64,000 nt of DNA from Microbulbifer agarilyticus (lineage in GTDB: Bacteria > Pseudomonadota > Gammaproteobacteria > Pseudomonadales > Cellvibrionaceae). The position numbers and the translations under genes are program-made. A model generated the notes under the pieces. It saw only the letters and a list, made by a program, of their open reading frames with translations. It had not been told where the DNA came from and made no database searches. The stretch covers positions 414,753-478,752 of the forward strand of contig NZ_JAIUZM010000004.1 of the NCBI RefSeq assembly GCF_020171345.1, written 5' to 3'. Within the stretch, counting starts at the first letter, position 1. Each line of letters begins with the position of its first letter. Positions 15,063 to 23,601 of this stretch are shown here, in pieces.

Positions 15063-17156
15063 TTGGAGTTGCATTTGTTGCTTTCGATCGTTAACCGCAC
15101 TGTATTTCTGGCCTCAGTGCTGCTGATGGCCTGTTGGAGCGGTTTATCTGCTGCTCAGGAAACCGCCAGTGGCGATCACGTCAAGGTGCGCTGGCTGGTG
15201 CCCGATACTTTTGGCCCGGGTGCCGAAACCATTGGTTTCTACTTTGAAGTAGACCCAGGTTGGCACGTGTACTGGCGCAATGCTGGGGATTCCGGCGCCG
15301 CGCCACGCTTTGATTTTGCCGGTGCCACCGGTGAGGTGGGGCCTATCCAATGGCCATTCCCGGTACGCCTGCCCATCGAGCACCTGACCAACCTCGGCTA
15401 CGAGGGCGATGTCGCCTATTTGTTTGAGGTGACCCCAGACGCTGCGGCGATGGATATCGTAGTGAATCTGGAGTGGTTAGTGTGCAAGGTGGACTGCATT
15501 CCCGGCTACGGCATCATGACCCTGTCGCGGCCCGTGGGCGAAGCAGCGAGCTGGCAGCCACAGGATGTGCTGCGCGACCGCTTTCTGGCGATGGTCCCGG
15601 CTGAGGCCACTGCGGAGAATTTTCCCTGGCAGGTTGCGGCGGTTACCGCTTCACCACACGCCGACACCCTTCAGCTTGAGCTGGCGCCGCGAGAAGCGGG
15701 AGTGGAGTTATCCACACCAGACGTTTTTCCCCTCGACGGCGGATTGCTGACGGCAAAAGCGCCAGAGGTGGCGCAGGCTGGCGAAAACATCCGCTATACC
15801 TTTGAGCGAGTTCCCGGTGCCCCCATGTCTCCAACCACCGGCTTTGTGGTGAGCGACGGCGAGCGAGCCTGGCAGCTGGATGATCAGGAAATTCAGGCTG
15901 GTGCGGCGAGTGCGTCTGCTGCTGCCGGTGCTGTGGCTTCCACGACTGGGCCAGCGAGTACTCAGCCGTTGTGGCTGCTGATTCTGGCCGCCATTGCCGG
16001 CGGTGCAATCCTGAACCTGATGCCGTGCGTATTCCCGGTGCTTTCGATCAAGCTGTTCAGTTTGGCCGGGCACAACGGGCAGGCGGCCCATCGAGTGAGG
16101 GAAGGGCTGCGCTATGCTGCTGGGGTGCTGGTGACCTTTGCCGCACTCGGTGCACTGTTGCTGGTGTTGCGCGCAGGCGGTTCTGCCATAGGCTGGGGGT
16201 TCCAGCTGCAATCGGCACCGGTGGTGCTCGGGTTGATTCTGCTGTTCTGGGTGATGGCATTGTCTTTCAGTGGCCTGTATGAATTTGGCCATCACCTGAT
16301 GAATGTGGCGGGGCGCAGCCGCGGCGGCAGTTTTGCTACCGGTGTGCTGGCGGTGTTTGTTGCGGCCCCCTGTACCGGTCCCTTTATGGGCGCGGCCCTG
16401 GGCGCCGCTACCTTGTTGCCGGCATACAGTGCCATGGCGATCTTCTTCGGCCTGGGTATCGGCCTGGCGTTACCATTTGTACTGTTGTGTGTGTTCCCGG
16501 CGCTGCTGAACCGCTTACCGGCGCCGGGCCCGTGGATGGAAACTCTGCGCCAGGCGCTGGCCTTCCCTCTATACGCAACAGTGATCTGGTTGCTATGGGT
16601 ACTGGGGCGTTTGGTAGGCGAGAGTGGCTGGCTGATCGGCGCGATGCTGATGCTGGTGATCGTATTCGCCTTCTGGTTAGGGCGCCACGCATTCCGCGGT
16701 AGCCGCTGGCTGGCCTGGGGATTGGTGCTGGCAGCTCTGGTGGCAAGCTTTAGCGCGGCCAACCGACTGCAGGAGCAGGGCGTTGTCAGTGGTAGCGTGC
16801 AGCAGCAGGAGGCCGCGGCGGGCTGGCAGCCCTACGACCGCAATGCGATTGCGCAGGCGCTGGCCAGTGGGCAGGCGGTATTTATTGATTACACCGCCGC
16901 CTGGTGCATAACCTGCCAGGTGAATAAAAAACTGGTGCTGGACACGGCGGAAGTTGCCGACCTGTTCCGCGAAAACGATGTCTATCTGGTGCGCGCCGAC
17001 TGGACCAATCAAGACCCGGAAATTACCCGTGCACTGGGCGAGCTGGGGCGCAATTCGGTACCGGTGTATGCCTGGTACCCGGCGGGCGAGCGAACGCCGG
17101 TACTGCTGCCGCAGATTTTGCAGGTCAGCATGATTAAAGATTTATTTAGTGAGTAG
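15063..17156 (+). CDS. ScsB/DsbD-type thiol-disulfide reductase
   Basis: 697 residues. Order: signal peptide (to about 30); periplasmic N-terminal domain with the Cys pair in LVCKVDCIPGYG (141, 145); a membrane domain from about 302 with one Cys in NLMPCVFPVLS (322) and one in VAAPCTGPFMG (437); and a C-terminal thioredoxin domain with WCITC (615-618). These proteins pass electrons from cytoplasmic thioredoxin across the membrane to periplasmic thiols. The HVYWRNAGDSG segment resembles ScsB rather than classical DsbD. There is no ATG near the N-terminus. TTG codons at 15063 or 15075 are the likely starts; a GGAG six bases ahead of the latter favours 15075. The redoxin downstream is a likely partner. 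Confidence 0.9.
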   Translation: MELHLLLSIVNRTVFLASVLLMACWSGLSAAQETASGDHVKVRWLVPDTFGPGAETIGFYFEVDPGWHVYWRNAGDSGAAPRFDFAGATGEVGPIQWPFPVRLPIEHLTNLGYEGDVAYLFEVTPDAAAMDIVVNLEWLVCKVDCIPGYGIMTLSRPVGEAASWQPQDVLRDRFLAMVPAEATAENFPWQVAAVTASPHADTLQLELAPREAGVELSTPDVFPLDGGLLTAKAPEVAQAGENIRYTFERVPGAPMSPTTGFVVSDGERAWQLDDQEIQAGAASASAAAGAVASTTGPASTQPLWLLILAAIAGGAILNLMPCVFPVLSIKLFSLAGHNGQAAHRVREGLRYAAGVLVTFAALGALLLVLRAGGSAIGWGFQLQSAPVVLGLILLFWVMALSFSGLYEFGHHLMNVAGRSRGGSFATGVLAVFVAAPCTGPFMGAALGAATLLPAYSAMAIFFGLGIGLALPFVLLCVFPALLNRLPAPGPWMETLRQALAFPLYATVIWLLWVLGRLVGESGWLIGAMLMLVIVFAFWLGRHAFRGSRWLAWGLVLAALVASFSAANRLQEQGVVSGSVQQQEAAAGWQPYDRNAIAQALASGQAVFIDYTAAWCITCQVNKKLVLDTAEVADLFRENDVYLVRADWTNQDPEITRALGELGRNSVPVYAWYPAGERTPVLLPQILQVSMIKDLFSE

Positions 17157-17196
17157 TAACCCGGAACACTGTAACCAAAGAGGATGCACTGTCGTG

Positions 17197-17826
17197 ATGA
17201 AACAAGGTATGCGTAGTAAACGTTCGATTGCTAAATTGCTGGGCAGCGCCGTGCTGTTTGCTCTGCCAACCCTGGCCCTGGCGGCTGCGGTACCGGGTGA
17301 GAAAGCCCCGGCATTTAGTGAAGTAGATGCCGCGGGAAAAACCCACAACCTGAAGGACTACGAGGGCCAGTGGCTGGTGCTGGAGTGGTTTAACAAAGAC
17401 TGCCCTTACGTGAAAAAGCACTACGGTAGCGGCAACATGCAGGCGCTGCAGAAAAAGTACGCCGACGCGGATATCAATTGGCTGACCGTGATCTCTTCTG
17501 CAAAGGGCAAGCAGGGTTACCTGGAGCCGGCTGAGGCGCTGGACGTGGCGAAGAATCACAAGCTGCAAGCCAGCGCGCCGTTCCTGCTCGATAGCGATGG
17601 CAGCATGGGCCGTGCCTATGGCGCCAAGACCACACCGCATATGTTTATCATCAATCCCAAAGGCGAAGTCGTGTACGCCGGTGCCATCGATGATAACGAT
17701 TCGGCGAACCCGGCAGTAATCCCGGACTCTGCCAACTACGTTGCGGCAGCACTGGATGCGTCATTGTCAGGCAAGGCCATTGAGGTGGCTTCCTCGCGCG
17801 CGTATGGCTGCAGCGTGAAGTACTGA
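17197..17826 (+). CDS. Secreted redoxin (thioredoxin-like) protein
   Basis: 209 residues with a signal peptide (hydrophobic 11-27, ending LALAAA). The AhpC/TSA-Redoxin-type fold is recognised by VPGEKAPAFSEVDAAGKTHNL, WLVLEWFNKDCPYVKKHY and the cis-Pro segment GAKTTPHMFIINPKGEVVYAGAIDD. Only one Cys is present at the active position (DCPYV), plus one near the C-terminus (YGCSVKY), so it is not a classical CxxC thioredoxin. It follows the ScsB/DsbD-like gene by 40 bases, and reduction by that membrane protein is the natural inference. A GTG at 17194 is an alternative start. Confidence 0.87.
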   Translation: MKQGMRSKRSIAKLLGSAVLFALPTLALAAAVPGEKAPAFSEVDAAGKTHNLKDYEGQWLVLEWFNKDCPYVKKHYGSGNMQALQKKYADADINWLTVISSAKGKQGYLEPAEALDVAKNHKLQASAPFLLDSDGSMGRAYGAKTTPHMFIINPKGEVVYAGAIDDNDSANPAVIPDSANYVAAALDASLSGKAIEVASSRAYGCSVKY

Positions 17827-17852
17827 ATCACAGCCGCAGCTCTTAGCTAGAG

Positions 17853-17888
17853 AAAAGGCGCTGCCGGATTCCGGGAGCGCCTTTTTTT
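17853..17888 (+). terminator. Rho-independent terminator of the dsbD-like/redoxin operon
   Basis: Stem GGCGCT/AGCGCC, with an inner CCGG/CCGG stem, followed by seven T (17882-17888). Confidence 0.9.
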
Positions 17889-17915
17889 ATGCGACCTAAT
17901 TGTTTGTGGCTCGGC

Positions 17916-19187
17916 TTAAAGGGCGGACAGCGATTTGTTCATGGCGCCGGTTAATTGCGTGAGATCTTCAGAACTGATCACGTAAGGTGGCATGGTGTAA
18001 ACCAGCTTGCCAAATGGGCGCAACCAAACACCCTGTTCGATCAGGCTCTCCTGCAGCGTTTTGTTATCCACAGGCTGCTGCATTTCTACCACACCAATCG
18101 CGCCCAGTGTGCGCACGTCGGCAACGCCTGGTGCATCTCTTAATGGCGCGAGCTCATTGTGCAGCTGCTGTTCAATATCGCTGATGCGCTGCTTCCAGTC
18201 GCTTTTAAGCAGCAGGTCGATATTGGTGTTGGCCACGGCGCAGGCCATGGGGTTACCCATAAACGTGGGGCCGTGCATAAATACGCCGGCTTCTCCGCTG
18301 CAAATGCCGTTGGCGACTTTGTCGGTGCACAGGGTGGCGGCCAGGGTGAGTACGCCACCGGTTAGGGTTTTACCCAGGGTGAGGATGTCCGGTGAGATCT
18401 CTGCGTGTTCGCAGGCAAACAGTTTGCCGGTGCGCCCGAAGCCGGTGGCAATTTCATCGGCGATCAGCAACACATCGTACTCGTCGCACAGTGCACGTAC
18501 GCGCTGCAGGTATTCTGGCGAATAGAAACGCATGCCGCCTGCGCCCTGCACGATGGGTTCGAGAATGACGGCCGCGAGGCTCTCGTGATTCTGTTCGATC
18601 AGCTGCTGTATTTCTGCAGTGTCGCTGTCGGAACATTGCTCGCCGAATTTTGGTGTCGGTGCGGGGGCAAACAGGTGCTGCGGCAGCAGTTTGGCAAACA
18701 GGTGGTGCATGCCGGTGACCGGGTCGCAGGTAGCCATGGCGCCGAAGGTGTCGCCGTGGTAGCCGTTGCGCAGTGCCAGTAATTTACTTTTTTCTGGCTT
18801 GCCCTGGGAATGCCAGTATTGCAGCGCCATTTTGATGGCGACTTCGACGGAGACGGAACCGGAGTCTGACAGGAAGACTTTCTGCAGTGGCTCGGGGGTG
18901 AGCGCAACGAGCTTTTTGCACAGTTCGATCGCGGGCTCGTGGGTAAGGCCACCAAACATGACGTGGCTCATTTTCTCCATCTGATTCTGCATGGCGGCGT
19001 TCAGCTCGGGAACGTTGTAGCCGTGCAGGGTGCTCCACCAGGAACTCATTCCGTCGATCAGGCCACGGCCGTCTTCCAGATAGATTCGGACGCCTTCGGC
19101 GCGGGCGATGGGGTAGACGGGTGGTGGATTGATCAGGGAGGAGTAGGGGTGCCAGACGTGCTGTTTATCGAATTCGAGATCGATCAT
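17916..19187 (-). CDS. bioA: Adenosylmethionine-8-amino-7-oxononanoate aminotransferase
   Basis: 423 residues, the normal length. It is a class III PLP aminotransferase that makes 7,8-diaminopelargonate in biotin synthesis, with SAM as amino donor. Visible signatures: HVWHPYSSLINPP at the start, DGMSSWWSTLHGYN, HVMFGGLTHEPA, GYHGDTFGAM, LLIADEIATGFGRTGKLFACEHA (PLP-binding Asp) and the Schiff-base Lys in LTLGKTLTGG. It stands alone here without other bio genes. A large inverted-repeat element lies 32 bases upstream of its start. Confidence 0.96.
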   Translation of the reverse strand: MIDLEFDKQHVWHPYSSLINPPPVYPIARAEGVRIYLEDGRGLIDGMSSWWSTLHGYNVPELNAAMQNQMEKMSHVMFGGLTHEPAIELCKKLVALTPEPLQKVFLSDSGSVSVEVAIKMALQYWHSQGKPEKSKLLALRNGYHGDTFGAMATCDPVTGMHHLFAKLLPQHLFAPAPTPKFGEQCSDSDTAEIQQLIEQNHESLAAVILEPIVQGAGGMRFYSPEYLQRVRALCDEYDVLLIADEIATGFGRTGKLFACEHAEISPDILTLGKTLTGGVLTLAATLCTDKVANGICSGEAGVFMHGPTFMGNPMACAVANTNIDLLLKSDWKQRISDIEQQLHNELAPLRDAPGVADVRTLGAIGVVEMQQPVDNKTLQESLIEQGVWLRPFGKLVYTMPPYVISSEDLTQLTGAMNKSLSAL

Positions 19188-19218
19188 TTTTGTGCTTTGA
19201 ATATCTTATGTGGCGGCA

Positions 19219-19320
19219 GTGAGCGGGGATTCATTTTCAGAACCGCTATAAATACATCCCTGTAAGCTGCGTCGGCGACGTCCATGTCGCCGACGCTTCT
19301 GAAAATGAATCCCCGCTCAC
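19219..19320. repeat. Three-way-junction inverted-repeat element, copy A
   Basis: The outer arms 19219-19242 and 19297-19320 are a perfect 24-bp inverted repeat (left arm begins GTGAGCGGGGATTC). Inside lie a small hairpin TACA-TCCC-TGTA (19253-19264) and a perfect 11-bp hairpin GCGTCGGCGAC (19269-19279 with 19286-19296, loop GTCCAT) that abuts the right arm. Drawn as one molecule it is a three-way junction. It lies between ybbP (3' end) and bioA (5' end), both on the minus strand. A second element with the same plan but different arms is at 23427-23526. Confidence 0.85.
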
Positions 19321-19388
19321 CACCTTCGCATTTAACTTTTTACTTCGTTAGCCTTCTCTTTGTTTCGCGAACAGAGAAAGCTGAATTT

Positions 19389-21842
19389 TTAGGCGAGTTC
19401 GCGCAAGACCTTAAGCGGAGGCTGGCTAACCGCACTTCTGCACGCCAGCGTGCCGGCTGTGCCCACCAGCAATGCCCCGGCCAGCGGCCCAATCACCCAC
19501 AGTCCCGGATGGAACTGGAAGGGCATGTCGAATACCCGTTGGGTGAGCACGGCCAGTGTGGCTTCGGTGCCGATGGATGCGAGCAGGCCGGCGGCAACGC
19601 CGAGCAGGCCAAACTCTATCATCAGGCTGCGAATCAGTAGCTGGCGACGGCCGCCCAGTGTGCGGATTACCGCGGCTTCCTGCAAGCGCTCGGCGATACT
19701 GGCGCGCACGCCGGCAACCAGTACCAGTACGCCGGCAACCAGCATCAGTGCGAGTACGGATTCCACGGCAATGGCCACCTGGCCAATGGTTTCGCGGATG
19801 TTTTCGAGAATCTTATCCAGTTCGATGATGCTGACGCTGGGGAAGTTTTTCACCAGTTCATTGACGAACAGTTTGTCTTCCGGCGGCAGGTAGAAGCTCT
19901 GGATGTACGTAGCCGGGAAGGTGTCCAGACTGCCGGGGGCAAACAGCATAAAGAAGTTGGGGCGCATGCTGTTCCAGTCGAGGGTGCGCAGGCTGGTGAT
20001 GGTGGCTTCGGTTTCGAGGCCGCCAATGGAGAAGCGCAGCACGTCGCCAAGGTTCACGCCCAGTCGCGCGGCGACTTCCACTTCCACGGATACTCCGTCG
20101 TTCTGGTTCTCGCTCCACCATTCTCCGGCAACAATCTTATTGTCGGCGGGAACGGTATCTGTCCAGCTCAGGTTCAGCTCGCGGCGGATTGAACTGTCTT
20201 TTTGCTCGCGTTCATTCACCGGGGTGCCGTTTACCGCGATCAGGCGGCCGCGCACCATGGGGTAGAACTCGGTGCCCTCGAGGTTTTTGCCCTCAACCTT
20301 TTGTTTTACGCCGTCCAGTTCGTAGGGGGCGATATTCACCAGAAAATGGTTGGGGGCATTTTCCGGCAGCTGCATCTGCCATTCATCGATCAGCGCGGTG
20401 CGCGCATAGAACATGGCGAGCATGGCCAGAAGACCGGTGCCGAAGGCAGCAATCAGCAGGGTATTGAAGCCGGCGCGGCGCTGCAGGCTGCCGAGCGCGA
20501 TGCGCCAGCTACCGCCCAGGGAGGCGAGGCGCCCGCGTACCAGTAGTCGGTTCACCACGGCGGCACCGGCAATCAGCAGGCCGAGGCCGGCAAGCAGCGC
20601 CAGGGTGATGGCGAGGCTGCCGGATAACCACCAGATCAGCAGCAGCATCGACAATGGGCCGGGAATCAGCCCGAGCCATTCGCGCTTGTCCGGGTTGCTC
20701 CAGTCCTGACGCAGGGTCTGCATGGGGTCGGTTTGGGCCAGACGGAACAGTGGCGGCATGGCGAAACCGATTACACAGGCGACGCCGGTAGCGAGGCCAA
20801 CCCACAGCGGCTGAATACCACTGGGGGGCGGGGCAACCGGGAAGAAGCCTTCCAGCAGATTCACCGCCTGGGACTGAATCAGCGAGCCGATGGCCAGGCC
20901 GAGGGCGGTGGCAATCAATGCGAGTGCGCTCATCTGGCCGATATAAATACCGAGGATTTTATTTTTGCCGGCGCCGAGGCTTTTCATTACCGCCACATAG
21001 TTGGCGTGGCGCAGACCGTAGCGGCGTGCCGCGAGGCCGACGGCAACACTGGCGAGCAGCACCGCGAGGCTGGCGGCGAGGAACAGGAAGCTCTCGGCGC
21101 GATCCAGGGTGCGCGCTACCTGTGGCTGGCCGTCTTTGAGGTCGATGACGCGCTGGTGTTCGGTGAGTTGGGGTTTCAGCCAGTTGAAGTAGCTGTTGAG
21201 CGCGGCGTCATCACCGGAGAACAGGTAGCGATAGGTCACGCGGCTGCCGGGCTGCAGGATATTGGTCGCGGCGAGGTCCGACTGGTGCATCATCAGTCGT
21301 GCGCCCATGGAGAAGAGGTTCGCCCCGCGATCGGGCTCGTGGTCGAGGATGCGGGTAATCGCGAAGTCGCCATCGCCCAGCGCCAGCCGGTCGCCGATTT
21401 GCAGGTTCATCAGCGGCAGTAAGCGGGCCTCCAGCCACACTTCGCCGGGTGCGGGACCCTGTTGCACCGGGCGCGGCTCATCGCTGGCGTTTGCGCGCAC
21501 TTCCAGGTGGCCGATCAGCGGGTAGCGGTCGGTGACTGCTTTGACCGAGGCAAACTGGAATTCATCGCCGGCGGAGAGCATGGAGGCAAATGCAGTGGTT
21601 TGTGCCTGCTCCAGGCCCAATTCGTCGGCTTTGCGCAACCATTCCTGGGGCACCACCTTGCTGCTCTGCACTACGCGTTCTGCCGCGAGAAAACTTTGCG
21701 ACTGGATGTGCATGGCGCGGGTGAGGCGATCGGAGAAGTGCGCAATCGCGGTGACGCAGCTCACGGCGAGGACCAGTGCGGTGGCGATGAGGGCCAGTTC
21801 GCCCCCGCGCCAGTCGCGGCCCAGTAGTTTCAGCGGCAGCAT
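19389..21842 (-). CDS. ybbP: ABC transporter permease, YbbP/FtsX-like
   Basis: 817 residues from the ATG at 21842, which overlaps the last base of the ATPase stop (TGATG). An N-terminal helix (about 15-33) is followed by a large extracytoplasmic domain, then membrane clusters at about 240-400 and 420-510, a second periplasmic domain, and three helices at about 700-810 that form the second FtsX domain. This duplicated-FtsX layout is that of YbbP, inner-membrane partner of YbbA. The role is unsettled; export or extraction of hydrophobic molecules has been proposed. The arrangement with divergent tesA matches enteric bacteria. Confidence 0.9.
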   Translation of the reverse strand: MLPLKLLGRDWRGGELALIATALVLAVSCVTAIAHFSDRLTRAMHIQSQSFLAAERVVQSSKVVPQEWLRKADELGLEQAQTTAFASMLSAGDEFQFASVKAVTDRYPLIGHLEVRANASDEPRPVQQGPAPGEVWLEARLLPLMNLQIGDRLALGDGDFAITRILDHEPDRGANLFSMGARLMMHQSDLAATNILQPGSRVTYRYLFSGDDAALNSYFNWLKPQLTEHQRVIDLKDGQPQVARTLDRAESFLFLAASLAVLLASVAVGLAARRYGLRHANYVAVMKSLGAGKNKILGIYIGQMSALALIATALGLAIGSLIQSQAVNLLEGFFPVAPPPSGIQPLWVGLATGVACVIGFAMPPLFRLAQTDPMQTLRQDWSNPDKREWLGLIPGPLSMLLLIWWLSGSLAITLALLAGLGLLIAGAAVVNRLLVRGRLASLGGSWRIALGSLQRRAGFNTLLIAAFGTGLLAMLAMFYARTALIDEWQMQLPENAPNHFLVNIAPYELDGVKQKVEGKNLEGTEFYPMVRGRLIAVNGTPVNEREQKDSSIRRELNLSWTDTVPADNKIVAGEWWSENQNDGVSVEVEVAARLGVNLGDVLRFSIGGLETEATITSLRTLDWNSMRPNFFMLFAPGSLDTFPATYIQSFYLPPEDKLFVNELVKNFPSVSIIELDKILENIRETIGQVAIAVESVLALMLVAGVLVLVAGVRASIAERLQEAAVIRTLGGRRQLLIRSLMIEFGLLGVAAGLLASIGTEATLAVLTQRVFDMPFQFHPGLWVIGPLAGALLVGTAGTLACRSAVSQPPLKVLRELA

Positions 21843-22582
21843 CAGACAGACACCTCCGCCTGGTCGCCCAGGTAGTTGTCGGGGATATCGGCGGTGGTGA
21901 TTTCGCCGGCGGCCATGCGCAGGTGCGCGCCGCACCGCTCCGCCAAGCGCTGTTCGTGAGTGACCAGTACCAGGGTGGTGTTGGTCTCTTCGTTCAGCTT
22001 GAACAAGAGGTCAATCACCTTTTCGCCGTTGTGGGCATCCAGGCTGCCGGTGGGTTCGTCGGCGAACAAAATACCGTTGTCGGCGGTCGAAGAGTCATTG
22101 GCAATACTGCAGAAGGCACGGGCGATGGCCACGCGCTGCTGTTCGCCGCCGGAGAGCTGGCGCGGATAGTGGTGCAAACGGTGACCGAGACCAACGCGCT
22201 CAAGGAACTCCTGCGCACGCTTGCCGGCGTTGCGTTCACCGCGCAGTTCACTGGGCAGCATGACGTTTTCCTGCGCGGTGAGGCCGGGCAGCAGCTGGAA
22301 AGTCTGGAACACGAAGCCGACGCAGCGGGCGCGCAGCGCCGCGCGCTGTTCTTCGTCCATGGCGGTGATTTCTTCGCCGGCCAGCCAGATCTTGCCTTCG
22401 GTGGGGCGGTCGAGTCCGGCCAGCAGGCCCAGCAGCGTGGATTTACCGGAGCCAGAGGCGCCGGTGATGGCGAGGCTCTGGCCGGTGGGGAGTTGCAAGG
22501 AAATGTCGCTTAGCAGGGTCAGTGGGCCCTCACTTGTGCTGACTCGGTGGTGTAGGTTTTCGGCTTTTAGCATCACTGACAT
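21842..22582 (-). CDS. ybbA: ABC transporter ATP-binding protein, YbbA-like
   Basis: 246 residues. Walker [10 protein letters not shown] (about 43-51), the Q-loop in [21 protein letters not shown], signature LSGGEQQR, Walker [10 protein letters not shown] and the switch His in LVTHEQ are all intact, so it is an active ATPase of the LolD/MacB type. The ATG at 22582 is preceded by AGGGA with 7-base spacing; an in-frame TTG eight codons upstream has no such site. It is cotranscribed with ybbP and divergent from tesA, with only 57 bases between the two start codons. Confidence 0.94.
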   Translation of the reverse strand: MSVMLKAENLHHRVSTSEGPLTLLSDISLQLPTGQSLAITGASGSGKSTLLGLLAGLDRPTEGKIWLAGEEITAMDEEQRAALRARCVGFVFQTFQLLPGLTAQENVMLPSELRGERNAGKRAQEFLERVGLGHRLHHYPRQLSGGEQQRVAIARAFCSIANDSSTADNGILFADEPTGSLDAHNGEKVIDLLFKLNEETNTTLVLVTHEQRLAERCGAHLRMAAGEITTADIPDNYLGDQAEVSV

Positions 22583-22639
22583 GGCAAGTCCCTGGAATTT
22601 CTGCAAAATGCGCTGTAGATGAATAGTGGAGAGTATGAC

Positions 22640-23341
22640 ATGGCGGCGGTTTTTTTCCGGAGTCTTGTGCCCGGTTTCATCTCGCGTGGCCTGCTGTTGA
22701 TCGTTTTAGTTTACGCGGCAGCAGTCAAAGCGGATGAGCGGGGTGCTATGGAGGCAGGCACTTTGTTGGTGCTTGGGGACAGTATCAGCGCGGCCTATGG
22801 CATTGATGAGCGCGACGGCTGGGTGCAGCTGTTGCGCGACCGTCTGGCGGAGCAGGATCTGGCGGTGAAGGTGGTGAATGCCAGTGTGAGCGGTGAAACG
22901 TCTGCGGGCGGCCTGGCGCGTTTGCCGCGGTTGTTGAGTGAGCACGGCCCTGACTGGTTGGTGCTGGAGCTGGGTGGTAATGATGGTTTGCGTGGTTATC
23001 CGCCGCGGATGTTGAAGCAGAACCTGGTGCGCATGGTGGAGATGGCGCGGGAGCAGGGTGCCGAGGTGCTGCTGCTGGGTATGCAAATGCCGCCGAATTA
23101 CGGTAAGGCGTATACCAAGGCGTTTGCCGAGGTTTTTCCGAAGGTGGCGGCGGAGCAGAAGGTGCCGCTGGTGCCGTTCTTTCTGGAGACGGTGGCGTTG
23201 TTGGATGGCGCTATGCAGACCGATGGTATTCACCCGACGGCGAAGGCGCAGCCTGCGCTACTGGACCAAGTGTGGCCCTGCCTGGAAATCCTGTTGAAAG
23301 GCAATGTGGATACCCGGTCCGATAGTTTGTGCACTTCTTGA
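22640..23341 (+). CDS. tesA: Arylesterase / acyl-CoA thioesterase I, SGNH hydrolase
   Basis: 233 residues with a signal peptide (hydrophobic about 9-27 of the product), so periplasmic. The SGNH blocks are present in order: LVLGDSISAAYG (Ser nucleophile), SVSGETSAGG (Gly), LELGGNDGLRG (Asn) and the C-terminal DGIHPTAKAQ (Asp and His). TesA hydrolyses acyl-CoAs, esters and lysophospholipids. The ATG at 22640 is chosen because GGAGAG sits six bases ahead; an ATG at 22619 has no ribosome binding site. It is divergent from ybbA-ybbP. Confidence 0.94.
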   Translation: MAAVFFRSLVPGFISRGLLLIVLVYAAAVKADERGAMEAGTLLVLGDSISAAYGIDERDGWVQLLRDRLAEQDLAVKVVNASVSGETSAGGLARLPRLLSEHGPDWLVLELGGNDGLRGYPPRMLKQNLVRMVEMAREQGAEVLLLGMQMPPNYGKAYTKAFAEVFPKVAAEQKVPLVPFFLETVALLDGAMQTDGIHPTAKAQPALLDQVWPCLEILLKGNVDTRSDSLCTS

Positions 23342-23426
23342 TCGGAAAGCGTACAATCGCGGCCTGATTTTCGTCGGGCCTCGCTTTGGTAGTGGGGCTC
23401 CGTAGATGGTTCCGGGGCGGCACTGC

Positions 23427-23526
23427 CACCGGGGAAGCCACTGCGGGACACGCTACGAGTTCATCTATGAACGCTCGGCTGTGGCCATCTCTGGCCACAG
23501 ACGGTCCCGCACTGGCTTCCCCGGTG
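23427..23526. repeat. Three-way-junction inverted-repeat element, copy B
   Basis: The outer arms 23427-23449 (begins CACCGGGGAAGCC) and 23504-23526 pair at 22 of 23 positions, and weaker pairing continues outward to about 23418 and 23535. Inside are a small hairpin GTTCA-TCTA-TGAAC (23459-23472) and a perfect 9-bp hairpin CTGTGGCCA (23479-23487 with 23492-23500). The order of parts, the CGCTA before the small hairpin, the CATC(C/T)-TG loop region and the GCT between hairpins match copy A at 19219-19320, whereas the outer arms are unrelated. It lies between tesA and ttcA. Confidence 0.8.
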
Positions 23527-23601
23527 TCAGCGCCTGCGCATGCAAGTATTCACTTCTGTCTGACCCCGGGTAATACCGCACGTTATTTTCGAGATTTACC
23601 G

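Noticed and set aside
23386..23601. An upstream in-frame extension of ttcA by 72 codons.
   Set aside because: It runs straight through the inverted-repeat element, has no family similarity and starts without a ribosome binding site.
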